Assembly: GCA_022447605.1 (NCBI GenBank)
Contig: JAKVBG010000026.1
Location: forward strand, 1-58,432
Origin: Mariniblastus sp.
Lineage (GTDB): Bacteria; Planctomycetota; Planctomycetia; Pirellulales; Pirellulaceae
DNA length: 58,432 bases
Direction: 5' to 3'
This document shows positions 1 through 8,262 of this stretch, piece after piece; position 1 is the first letter of the stretch, and each line of letters opens with the position of its first letter. The notes beneath the pieces were generated by a model. That model did not search any database. It had not been told where the DNA came from and saw nothing but the letters and a program-made list of their open reading frames with translations. Made by a program: the position numbers and the translations under genes.

Positions 1-34
1 GTGAAGGTGGTTGAACGGTAACCTGTCAGGCCTG

Positions 35-928
35 TCAGGCGGCCCGGTTTTGAGACTCCATACGGGACTTTGCCAACAGCATGTTTTCAAACATGGCGCG
101 GTGGCCGCGTCGAACAAAGCAGACACGGACGCGCCGGCTGAGGGTCTCGACCCGGTCACGCAGCGGGATCCAGGCGGCAGTATTCTGCTCCCGCTGGGTC
201 ACCGGTTTCAGGCAGGCTTCAATGAATGGATCCTTCTCCTGCATGAATCCGTGTAGCAGGGCTTTGTCCGGGTCCAAAAGGTCCCGGCGTACGCGACCGA
301 GTGTGGAAAATGAAATTTGCCGTGTGGGGCGGACCTGGTCTTGTTTCCTGGCGTATTGATAGACAGCCATGTCAAACACTCCGTCACGTGCCTGCGGCGG
401 CATTCGTTTGGCGAAGTCGGTGGCATAGCAGGCGCCCCCGTTGACGTGGGGTTGCAGCAACAATTTGGGCCGGCGGAAGAGACGGTGCTTGTAGACTTCC
501 GGCACGTAGCAACCCATCATCAGAGGTGGTTCCCCTTCGTACCATTCAGCAGACAGGCGATCGATCCAATCCGATTTGATCGGGGCCATGTCGGATTCGA
601 ACCAGAGGCTGAAGCCGTCACTCCCGGCGAAATTCTCGGCGATGAATTCCATCGCATCCCAGTACATCGCCGTCGGTCCCTGCGGATAGCCAAATACCTG
701 GGTGGGGCATTGGAACGAGGTGCAGGGGGCGAGCTCGGAGTAGGCGGCATACAGTTCGGGGCTGGGACTGCGGCGGGGGCTGCAGGCCAACAGGTAATGG
801 ACATCGACCTCGGGCTGTGGAAACGTGCGAAGCTTGTCCGCGATTTTCAGGTATCGTTGGATTTCGTCATCGCAAAAGTAAGGGAGGATGACGACGTTTT
901 GGTTGTTTGGCATCGGTATCACTTTCAT
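35..928 (-). CDS. putative glycosyltransferase-like protein (297 aa)
   Basis: No family is recognised with certainty. The protein starts MKVIPMPNNQNVVILPYF, a beta strand as seen at the start of nucleotide-sugar-binding (GT-A) folds. It has an acidic motif FESDMAP near residues 110-116, where GT-A enzymes carry a metal-binding DxD, and a later GGACYATDFAKRMP segment like an acceptor-side loop. No signal peptide or membrane segment is visible, so it is probably cytoplasmic. A second in-frame ATG at 913 (MPNNQNVV) is an alternative start. It is divergent from the glycosyltransferase at 1125 and near galE and a family 2 glycosyltransferase, which supports a role in surface polysaccharide or glycan synthesis. 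That role is inferred from context only. Confidence 0.55.
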   Translation of the reverse strand: MKVIPMPNNQNVVILPYFCDDEIQRYLKIADKLRTFPQPEVDVHYLLACSPRRSPSPELYAAYSELAPCTSFQCPTQVFGYPQGPTAMYWDAMEFIAENFAGSDGFSLWFESDMAPIKSDWIDRLSAEWYEGEPPLMMGCYVPEVYKHRLFRRPKLLLQPHVNGGACYATDFAKRMPPQARDGVFDMAVYQYARKQDQVRPTRQISFSTLGRVRRDLLDPDKALLHGFMQEKDPFIEACLKPVTQREQNTAAWIPLRDRVETLSRRVRVCFVRRGHRAMFENMLLAKSRMESQNRAA

Positions 929-1124
929 ATCGCCGACACGATGAGGTCGTGCCAGTCAGCTCAAATTTTTACCCAAACAGAAACCGCATCGTCAATAACA
1001 AACCGCCCGGCCCGGGTGCTAGCAAATGTATTGCGTGGTCTCTCGCCCTGTTTGCAATTGACCCTTACAAATCAAAAAAACTAGGATGTTGTCAGACGAC
1101 TTTGTTGTTCCAAGGAGCCATGGA

Positions 1125-2984
1125 TTGGCCAATTTTTATCTGATCGATCAATCTCTGGAAAAACTGGGCGGTCACCATTTTGACTATGTCCGCTGTGTGG
1201 CCGAGGCGTGTCAGGTGCGAGGTTTTCGCAATGTGATCGGGACCCACCAGCGATTCCAGCAATCGGAGGGGCTGAGGAAGTTCGGTGAGATCCGAAATGT
1301 CTTCCAGAAATCGACTTACCTGGCCGATAGCTATCTTTCCGGCTTGCGGCATCTGACCCGATCGGGCGATCGTTTCATCGAGTTGGAGGCTGATGAGCCC
1401 TCGGCCTGGCGGCATCCCTGGTCGGCTGTCCAATTACGGCGGCATCGCCGTCGCAGAAAGTCGTTGGTTCAAAATTTTGCCAAGGGTTGCGAGGAATTTT
1501 TCCAGTCGGTAAGCGGTTCTCCTCAGGACCACGTTTTCTTTACCACGGTCAATGAAATGGAACTGCTGGGACTCGCCACATTCCTGTCCCAGCACCCCGA
1601 GACGATCGATTTGAATTGGCACCTGCAATTCCATTTCAACCTGTTTGACGGAAGAACTCCCGAGTATGAGTCCCAGCACCAGGTGGCCCGCATCGTGCAG
1701 CGGTGCTTTGATTCAGCCTTGGCCATGGTGCCCTTTCACAAGATCCATTTTTACACCACCTCCGACGCTTTGGCCGAGCAATACAACCGCTTGGGTGTCG
1801 GGCAGTTCGAGGTGCTGGCTTACCCGGTTCGGCCCGATTTTTTTCATGCTTCGACAGTTCCGCCCGCTGGACGTTCATCGGACACCTGTGATCGTGCCGA
1901 GGTTCGTCGTTCCGCACCGGCACCGCGCGAGGAGCGAACCCTGCGGCTGACTTGTCCCGGTGAGTTTCGCCGTGAAAAGAGCAACGCGGACTGCCTGCAA
2001 AACCTGGTGAATCAGGTCTGGGACCGCTACCTGGTCAATGGCCGGATCTGCTTGGCTTTGCAAAGGCCCGTCAGGCGATGGCCCGCCAAAGAGAAGATTG
2101 AATTGCAGCCACCAGCGGGGCAATCCCCGGGGGACCGTGGATGGGTGGAGTATTATTCTCACCCGCTCGATGAATCGTCGTATGTCGAGTTGATTTCCAA
2201 CACCGATTGCGGATTATTGGTCTACGACAGTCGGGCCTATTACGGCCGCCGTGCGGGCGTGCTGGGCGAGCTGTTGAGCAACGGGAAACCGGTCATTGTG
2301 CCGGCGGGATGCTGGTTGGCGGACCAGATTCAGGACTCGGTATTTTCCCATGTGCGCCGCCTGGTTGCGCAGCGTGACGTGGCGACCGTGGAGTGGTCAC
2401 AATGCGAAAGCGACGCCCGCAATGTACCGTTACCGGGGGGTGTGCTTTCCTTTGACCAGTCACGTCATCCCTTTTTATTCGGTTTTTCGCGTGAGCAGAT
2501 CAGCCTGCCCCGTTTCAACGGGTTTGCGGTCGAGTTTGATTGGCATTGGCCCCAGGTTCGTGGGGTTTATTGCCGGATCGAAGTCGAATTTCTGGACGCA
2601 GTCGGTAAAACCGTCGGTTCGTCCATTCAAGTCATCGGCCACTCCAGTCGGGCGATCAAGCCATCGGTCATCTTTCAATGTTTCGAGCCGTTTGAATCGG
2701 TGCGAGTGAAGTTGAACAATGCCTTTCACGATTCCAATGCCAGCGTGCGGAACCTTGAGGTAAAATGTTTCGAACTGGAGCAACCGGTGGCCAGCGGGGG
2801 GGTCGGGGTGATCGCAGCTGATCAAGCGGAAGTTCCGAGAGCAGTCGATGAAATCGTCCGGCACTATGACCACTACCGCGATACGGCGGAGGTTCACAGT
2901 CGGGACTGGCGGACTCGGCATGAACCGGGTCAAACGATCGATCACATCGTGTCGGGGGCTGCACCCCTGAGTCGAGCGGCTTAA
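1125..2984 (+). CDS. putative large glycosyltransferase (GT4-like C-terminal half)
   Basis: The frame is open from ATG 1086, but AAGGAG at 1112-1117 sits 7 nt before a TTG at 1125, giving (M)ANFYLIDQSLEKLGGHHF, so I prefer that start (about 619 aa). The N-terminal GGHHFDYVRCVAEAC segment resembles the GG-H/R-x opening loop of GT-B glycosyltransferases. A mid-protein LRLTCPGEFRREK and a later VYDSRAYYGRRAGVLGELL followed by GKPVIVPAG match the nucleotide-sugar-binding half of GT4-like enzymes. The last 170 or so residues look like a beta-sandwich appendage (GFAVEFDWHWPQ). It ends 18 bp before galE and probably forms an operon with it. Sugar donor and acceptor cannot be told from sequence. Confidence 0.65.
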   Translation: MANFYLIDQSLEKLGGHHFDYVRCVAEACQVRGFRNVIGTHQRFQQSEGLRKFGEIRNVFQKSTYLADSYLSGLRHLTRSGDRFIELEADEPSAWRHPWSAVQLRRHRRRRKSLVQNFAKGCEEFFQSVSGSPQDHVFFTTVNEMELLGLATFLSQHPETIDLNWHLQFHFNLFDGRTPEYESQHQVARIVQRCFDSALAMVPFHKIHFYTTSDALAEQYNRLGVGQFEVLAYPVRPDFFHASTVPPAGRSSDTCDRAEVRRSAPAPREERTLRLTCPGEFRREKSNADCLQNLVNQVWDRYLVNGRICLALQRPVRRWPAKEKIELQPPAGQSPGDRGWVEYYSHPLDESSYVELISNTDCGLLVYDSRAYYGRRAGVLGELLSNGKPVIVPAGCWLADQIQDSVFSHVRRLVAQRDVATVEWSQCESDARNVPLPGGVLSFDQSRHPFLFGFSREQISLPRFNGFAVEFDWHWPQVRGVYCRIEVEFLDAVGKTVGSSIQVIGHSSRAIKPSVIFQCFEPFESVRVKLNNAFHDSNASVRNLEVKCFELEQPVASGGVGVIAADQAEVPRAVDEIVRHYDHYRDTAEVHSRDWRTRHEPGQTIDHIVSGAAPLSRAA

Positions 2985-3002
2985 GTTTTGGATAGGTTTC
3001 TC

Positions 3003-3986
3003 ATGCGAGTACTAGTTGTTGGAGGTGCCGGTTATATCGGCAGCCATATGGTTCGCCTGCTCGAAAAGGCGGGGCACCACGTGGTCGTGTTGGACAATCT
3101 GTCGACTGGTTTCAAACAGGCGGTGACTTCCAGTCCACTGGTCGTGGGTGATATGGGGGATCGTTCGCTCGTCGAATCGACGATGCGGGAGCACCGCATC
3201 GATTCCGTAATGCATTTTGCCGCCTGTGCTCTGGTCGGTGAGTCTGTGGAGCACCCCGCCAAGTATTACCAGAACAACGTGGCCGGGACTCTGTCGCTGC
3301 TGGAGGCGATGCGCGAGGTCGGCGTCGGGAAGATTGTTTTCTCGAGCACCTGCGCCACGTATGGAATACCGACGGAGATGCCGATTCACGAGGGGATCGT
3401 GCAGGCTCCTGTGAACCCTTACGGGTTCAGCAAGCTGGTTTGTGAACGGATGCTTGATGATTACGCACAGGCTTACGATTTCGGATTTGCCGCTTTGCGT
3501 TACTTCAATGCAGCCGGAGCATCGCCCGCCGGGGACATTGGTGAAGACCACGACCCGGAAACGCACCTCATCCCTATCGTGTTGCAGGTCGCCCTGGAAC
3601 AACGTGATTCGATTACCGTCTTTGGTGAGGATTGGCCGACGCGGGACGGATCTTGCGTTCGGGATTACGTTCACGTGGATGACCTGGGGATGGCCCATCT
3701 GGCCGCGTTGGAACGGATAGAACCGGGGGCAGGTATCAAGGTCAACCTGGGCACCGGTCATGGTCACACGGTTCGCGAAGTGATCGATGTTTGTCGTCAA
3801 GTCACCGGGGCGAAGATCGAAGTCAAATCAGGTGCTCGTCGACCAGGGGATCCGCCGGAATTGGTGGCCGACCCGGCGCTGGCTCGGGAAATGCTAGATT
3901 GGACGCCCCGCTACAACGATCTCCAGGCAATTGTTGAAACGGCTTGGCATTGGCACCAGGGGCACCCGGGCGGTTACGGCAATTGA
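3003..3986 (+). CDS. galE: UDP-glucose 4-epimerase
   Basis: This extended SDR enzyme interconverts UDP-glucose and UDP-galactose with bound NAD in the cytoplasm, supplying galactose units for surface polymers. The N-terminal dinucleotide motif GGAGYIGSH is intact. The catalytic residues are visible as the Ser/Thr of VFSSTCATYG and YxxxK in NPYGFSKLVCE. RYFNAAGASP and the C-terminal RRPGDPPELVADP stretch are classic GalE signatures. Length (327 aa) is normal. The open frame reaches a TTG at 2988, but ATG 3003 gives the usual start MRVLVVGGAG and follows GGATAGG at a suitable distance. It lies just after a glycosyltransferase on the same strand and converges with a GT2 gene. Confidence 0.95.
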   Translation: MRVLVVGGAGYIGSHMVRLLEKAGHHVVVLDNLSTGFKQAVTSSPLVVGDMGDRSLVESTMREHRIDSVMHFAACALVGESVEHPAKYYQNNVAGTLSLLEAMREVGVGKIVFSSTCATYGIPTEMPIHEGIVQAPVNPYGFSKLVCERMLDDYAQAYDFGFAALRYFNAAGASPAGDIGEDHDPETHLIPIVLQVALEQRDSITVFGEDWPTRDGSCVRDYVHVDDLGMAHLAALERIEPGAGIKVNLGTGHGHTVREVIDVCRQVTGAKIEVKSGARRPGDPPELVADPALAREMLDWTPRYNDLQAIVETAWHWHQGHPGGYGN

Positions 3987-4014
3987 GGGACAGGGGGTGG
4001 CCCGCTGGCAAAGG

Positions 4015-4848
4015 CTAGGCAGCCCTAGATGACATGTCACCGGTCGGATCGTGCCGCTGCTCATCCCGGGATTCCGGGTTGGGCTGGGGCAAGGCGTGGT
4101 TCAATTCCCATAACCTCGCCTGCTTGGTGAATGAGTACATGGCGGCGATCCAAGCTGTTTGCACCCCTTTTCTCCCGTCGAGGATAGCCCCCTGCAGGAT
4201 GTATTCGCGGATGAAACGGAGCATGGGTCGTACCAGGAGTTTGAAGTAGGTTGTGTCTTTGCCCTGTTCCTGCCACTGCTTTGCCTGCAAGGTCGAATAG
4301 CGGTGGATCTTGGTGAACAGTTGGTCGTAGTTCCAGGCCGAAAAGTGCAGGAAGCGGTGTTTCAGTTTTCCAACACGCCTGGTTTCGATTTGGATTTCTC
4401 CGTGGTCGCTGGGGCCAGAGTAACGCCCAAAGTCCCGTCGAAACAAGCGGAGGACGCTGTCCGTGCGGGCGTCTCCAAATTGAAGTGCGTGACCCATGAA
4501 GTAATTGGTTCGATAGATCCAGTAACCGTCGTAGGCAGGTCCGCGGCTTAGTTCGAGCAGTATTTCATTGGCCAGTTCCCTCGTTACCCGTTCATCCGCA
4601 TCGATGATCAGGACCCATTCATGGGTTGCTTGGGGGATTGCCCAGTTCTTGAAATCACCAGAGGTGATGTACTCCCGTTCGATGATGCGAACCTTGTCGA
4701 ATTCCCGCGCAATTTCTATTGTTTCATCGGTCGAACCGGAATCGGCAACCAGGATTTCGTCCGCGATGCCGTAGCAGCTTTCGATACAGGAACGGATGTT
4801 CATCCGTTCGTTCTTGCAAGGAATCAAAACCGTTAACGGCAATTTCAT
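4015..4848 (-). CDS. family 2 glycosyltransferase
   Basis: A GT-A fold glycosyltransferase that transfers a sugar from an activated donor, here probably to a lipid- or envelope-linked glycan. Visible motifs are the N-terminal LTVLIPCKNERMNI, the EILVADSGSTDET loop that binds the nucleotide, and the metal-binding acidic motif VLIIDADERV near residues 85-94. The later part resembles the WaaE/KdtX-like lipopolysaccharide core group (HGEIQIETRRVGKLKHRFLH). The frame opens at a TTG at 4887, but ATG 4848 gives the typical start MKLPLTVLIPCKNE. The length of 277 aa fits the family. It converges on galE with a 28-bp gap. Confidence 0.88.
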   Translation of the reverse strand: MKLPLTVLIPCKNERMNIRSCIESCYGIADEILVADSGSTDETIEIAREFDKVRIIEREYITSGDFKNWAIPQATHEWVLIIDADERVTRELANEILLELSRGPAYDGYWIYRTNYFMGHALQFGDARTDSVLRLFRRDFGRYSGPSDHGEIQIETRRVGKLKHRFLHFSAWNYDQLFTKIHRYSTLQAKQWQEQGKDTTYFKLLVRPMLRFIREYILQGAILDGRKGVQTAWIAAMYSFTKQARLWELNHALPQPNPESRDEQRHDPTGDMSSRAA

Positions 4849-5051
4849 GACGACTGGTTTGGTGTTGATGCGGGAGTCAATGACCAAGCTGAGAAGTGAG
4901 ATTACCCCACCTGAAAATTGAAGTCAACGTTGTTTTGCATTGTCTTCCGGTGACACGCTGGGGCGCCGTTGTCCCGACTTGGAAACGGCGACTGTTGAGG
5001 ATCGCCGGGGATGAGTGCTAGCGTTTTGTGGTCGCCTCGAAAACTGTTCGA

Positions 5052-6362
5052 TTATTTCAGCAACGCGGTTTTTTCACAGATTCCACGAATAGATTCCTGG
5101 TCCTTTAATTGAGAGACCGGGATGCCCTGTTCGAGCAGTGCAGAGGATGTCCGGGCAAAGACTTCGTCGGAGAACTGATTGACGATGGCCGTCACCCGGA
5201 ATCCCTGTTTCTTTAATGCTTGCAGGGCTACGGCTTTTTCGAGGTTCATGCTCGACAGGATGGCGACCACGGTGGCACTGCGGCTCAGTCGGGAATGGGC
5301 TTCCATCAATAGTTGGGGAAACGTCAGTGCATCCGTCAGTTCCAGCCGTGCCAGTGATCGCAAAATCTGTAAGTGCTGAATCGGTCCCTTGCGAGTGGGG
5401 ACCATGACTGGCTGGATTCGTTCACTGTGGGCAGCCATTCGGGCAGAGGATTCGGCCTGGCCCCGTGTTCGCTCGTCCCCCTGCCAGCCTTCCCGCCGAA
5501 TGCGGTCCACGGCATCCCGTCCGTTAGAGATCAGGCCGCACTGCTGCCCCATCTCGTGCAGGGCATTGGCGAGGCTGGCGGCCGTCGTGATGGAAAGTTC
5601 GCTCCTGACGGGTTCGTCCCGCTGTTCAAATGAGTCCTGGTGGAAATCAACGACCAGTGTGGCCCCGGCCAAAGAGGACGGTTCGTACAGTTTGCTCTGC
5701 AGCGTTCCGGTGCTGGCCGTGGCCCGCCAATGAATCCGGTTCAGTGGATCACCGGACTGATAGTCCCGCACGCCGGCGATCCGGGTGGGGTCTTCAAACA
5801 GCCGGTTGGTCATGATCACTTCCCCGATGGGGCGTTTTGAATCGATGTCGTAACCGGCCAGGGGGACAATTTCCGGGTAGACCAGCAGGAATTGCGGTTC
5901 ATTGAGAACGCGGAATTTTCGATTGAAACCAAACATATCTCCTGTTTCTACCAGCGTGGGACCAATCTGGTGGTAACCGCGGCGGTGGCAACGGATCTGG
6001 TACATCCAGCGTTTCGTTTCGCGGCCCCGAAATTTACAGATGTCGATCCGTTTGCCGCTGATTTCCAAAGCCGGCGAATGTTGGCTCAGTGATTTACGGG
6101 GAATCAGGTCCTCGATGATCATCCAGGTAATCGGCCAGGCGGATTGATTGGTGATCTCCATTTTGACGGTGACCTGGTCTCCAACATTGGCCGTCGTGGC
6201 TGAGGACTTGCGCTGCGAGGTGACATTGGCTGCCCAGTTGCGCGTGACGACACGCGATACGACCAGAATCAGGGCAATGGCGTAGATCGCATAGACGAGC
6301 AGGCTCAAGTCAAGCGCGGCGGCAAGTATAAAAAGGAGAACGGCCGTGAGCAGCCACTTCAT
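5052..6362 (-). CDS. DUF58 domain-containing protein (MoxR partner)
   Basis: DUF58 proteins contain a von Willebrand A-like region and are the usual partners of MoxR AAA ATPases. Two N-terminal hydrophobic segments (about residues 4-36, LLTAVLLFILAAALDLSLL then YAIYAIALILVVSRV) anchor it in the membrane. The DUF58 signature appears as GEVIMTNRLFEDPTRIAGVRDY, followed by SGDPLNRIHWRATASTG, around residues 180-220. The remainder reads as a VWA-like fold with degenerate metal site (VVDFHQDSFEQ). Its ATG overlaps the moxR stop in an ATGA, so the two are probably translationally coupled. The biochemical role is not established for this member; family members are linked to complex assembly or envelope stress. 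Confidence 0.9.
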   Translation of the reverse strand: MKWLLTAVLLFILAAALDLSLLVYAIYAIALILVVSRVVTRNWAANVTSQRKSSATTANVGDQVTVKMEITNQSAWPITWMIIEDLIPRKSLSQHSPALEISGKRIDICKFRGRETKRWMYQIRCHRRGYHQIGPTLVETGDMFGFNRKFRVLNEPQFLLVYPEIVPLAGYDIDSKRPIGEVIMTNRLFEDPTRIAGVRDYQSGDPLNRIHWRATASTGTLQSKLYEPSSLAGATLVVDFHQDSFEQRDEPVRSELSITTAASLANALHEMGQQCGLISNGRDAVDRIRREGWQGDERTRGQAESSARMAAHSERIQPVMVPTRKGPIQHLQILRSLARLELTDALTFPQLLMEAHSRLSRSATVVAILSSMNLEKAVALQALKKQGFRVTAIVNQFSDEVFARTSSALLEQGIPVSQLKDQESIRGICEKTALLK

Positions 6363-7318
6363 GATGGTGAGCCCTCGTTGCCGATGACGGGGACTGCCAG
6401 TTCTCCCAGAATCTGGGTGATGATCTGGTCGGTTGTAATTTTTCGCAGACGACTTTCCGGTTTCAATATGAGGCGATGCCCCAGCACGGGGGGGGCGATC
6501 ATTTTGACATCGTCGGGAAGCACGAAATTTCGGCCCCGGATGGCGGCCAGCGCCTGTGTCGTGCGAAAAAGTGCCAAGGAGGCCCGCGGGCTACCTCCCA
6601 ATGAGAGATGCTGGTGGTGACGGGTTAAATGGACAATTTGCAGCATGTACTTGCGGATTTTCTGGTCCACATGAACCTGCCGAACCTGTTGCTGGCAATC
6701 GACAATCTCCTTCCCGTCTGCCACGGCCTGAAGCTGATCAATCGGGTGCGCCATTTGCAGGTTGTCCAAAATTTTCATTTCGTCTTCCAGCGCAGGGTAG
6801 CCGATCGAGAATTTCATCAGAAAACGGTCGAGTTGGGCCTCGGGAAGTGGGAAAGTCCCTTCGTGGTCGACTGGGTTCTGGGTGGCGATCACAAGGAAGG
6901 GGGCGTTCAAACGGTGGGTTACACCATCGACGGTGATGTGGGATTCCGCCATCGCTTCCAACAGTGCCGACTGGGTGCGGGGGGTTGTCCGATTGATCTC
7001 GTCGGCCAGGACAATGTTCGCGAACAGGGGGCCAGGTCGAAATTCGAATTCGGATTGTTTCTGGTTGTAGATCGAGGCGCCGGTGATGTCCGTGGGTAAG
7101 AGGTCGGGTGTGCACTGGATTCGCTTGAAATCACATCCAACACTTTGCGCCAGCGAGCGGGCCAGGATGGTCTTGGCGACGCCCGGGACGTCCTCCAGTA
7201 GAAAATGTCCCTCGCAAAACCAGTTGACCAGGGAAAAGACAATCGACTGTCGCTTTCCCACAATCACCTTTTCGACATTTTGAATGATCCGTTTCGCCGT
7301 TTCTTTAACCTGTTTCAC
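6359..7318 (-). CDS. MoxR-family AAA+ ATPase
   Basis: A MoxR-type AAA+ ATPase, a chaperone-like motor that works with VWA-domain partners. The Walker A region reads LLEDVPGVAKTILAR, the MoxR form of GxxGxxKT. The Walker B region reads IVLADEINRTTPRTQSALLEAM, followed by the sensor region VIATQNPVDHEGTFPLPEAQLDRFLMK, the hallmark of the family. The GTG start at 7318 gives MKQVKETAKRIIQNV, a usual N-terminus, and 319 aa is the normal size. The downstream DUF58 gene overlaps it by 4 nt. It diverges from a lipoprotein gene across about 200 bp that should hold promoters for both. Confidence 0.93.
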   Translation of the reverse strand: MKQVKETAKRIIQNVEKVIVGKRQSIVFSLVNWFCEGHFLLEDVPGVAKTILARSLAQSVGCDFKRIQCTPDLLPTDITGASIYNQKQSEFEFRPGPLFANIVLADEINRTTPRTQSALLEAMAESHITVDGVTHRLNAPFLVIATQNPVDHEGTFPLPEAQLDRFLMKFSIGYPALEDEMKILDNLQMAHPIDQLQAVADGKEIVDCQQQVRQVHVDQKIRKYMLQIVHLTRHHQHLSLGGSPRASLALFRTTQALAAIRGRNFVLPDDVKMIAPPVLGHRLILKPESRLRKITTDQIITQILGELAVPVIGNEGSPS

Positions 7319-7521
7319 ACCTGACTCGCTGGCAGTTGGACAAGGGACCTTCCCGGTTTGCTTTGTTGGACGCCCTCCGTGGCCCCTGAATTATGCTTGC
7401 TTTTGTTTGCCATTGCCAGTAACTGCATGGAAGGAGTTTCGCTGGCAACGGTCGCCATTGACGGATGGCGATGGAATTGGCAGGATTCGCCGTCCCCAGT
7501 TTTCTTGTGAAGGTGGTTCTC

Positions 7522-8133
7522 ATGATTTTTCGAATTGGTTTGCTCGGTTTTCTCTGTTGCGTGACCGGCTGTCAGACGATGGGGCCCAACGAACAGCGGG
7601 GTACGGCCCTTGGCGCCTTGACCGGGGGTATGGTGGGTGCGGCCGTCGGTAGTTCCCAAGGCAAGAGTCCGGAGGGCGCCCTGATCGGAGCGGTGGCCGG
7701 GGCGGCTACGGGTAACGCAATTGGAAATGCGACCGATCAGGAAATCCAGCAGGCGAGATACGATGAACGGGTGCGGGCGGAGCAAGCTCGCCAGGCGGCC
7801 TTGACGTTCGACCAGATTGTCGAGATGCAAGTGCGCGGATTGGGGCCGGATGTGATCGTTCGACAGATTCAGGCACAGGGTCTGCGGCAATTGCCGACGG
7901 TCAACGACCTGATTTTTCTCCAGAACAATGGATTGCCTGACACGGTATTGATCGCCTGCCAATCGGCGGTCCCTTTCCGGTCGACGCCGCCGGCCGGGTC
8001 CGTCAGGATCGTCCCGGAATGCGAAGTGGTTTACCCCGTGGTTCGCCCCTGTCCTGTCGTTCCGTGGGGACCACCGCCCCGGCACTTTCATTATCAACGC
8101 CCCGGCAGCATCGGTTTTCATTTCGGCTTCTAG
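7522..8133 (+). CDS. glycine-zipper lipoprotein
   Basis: The signal sequence MIFRIGLLGFLCCVTGCQ ends in a lipobox (VTGC), so the mature protein should be lipidated at the Cys near residue 17. A glycine-zipper region follows (GTALGALTGGMVGAAVG, then GALIGAVAGAATGNAIGN), about residues 28-75, of the kind found in outer-membrane-associated proteins such as the SlyB/OmpA-linked family. A C-terminal globular part contains FDQIVEMQVRGLG and a short proline-rich end. The open frame extends to ATG 7465, but ATG 7522 has GAAGGTGG about 7 nt upstream and gives a proper signal peptide. Function is unknown; an envelope-structural role is inferred. Confidence 0.8.
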   Translation: MIFRIGLLGFLCCVTGCQTMGPNEQRGTALGALTGGMVGAAVGSSQGKSPEGALIGAVAGAATGNAIGNATDQEIQQARYDERVRAEQARQAALTFDQIVEMQVRGLGPDVIVRQIQAQGLRQLPTVNDLIFLQNNGLPDTVLIACQSAVPFRSTPPAGSVRIVPECEVVYPVVRPCPVVPWGPPPRHFHYQRPGSIGFHFGF

Positions 8134-8262
8134 TCCCGCAGCGGGCGACGGATAAGGTCCGCGGCTGTTCAATCCTGATCACGTTTGTTACGCTTTTTTC
8201 AGCGGTTGGGTAACGTTTGCCCGCTGAGCCGCGTTCGATCGGGTCGGAGTAGTGGCTTCGTT

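Noticed and set aside
590..606. ATTCGAACC resembling a tRNA T-arm
   Set aside because: It lies inside a coding region and no cloverleaf can be drawn around it.
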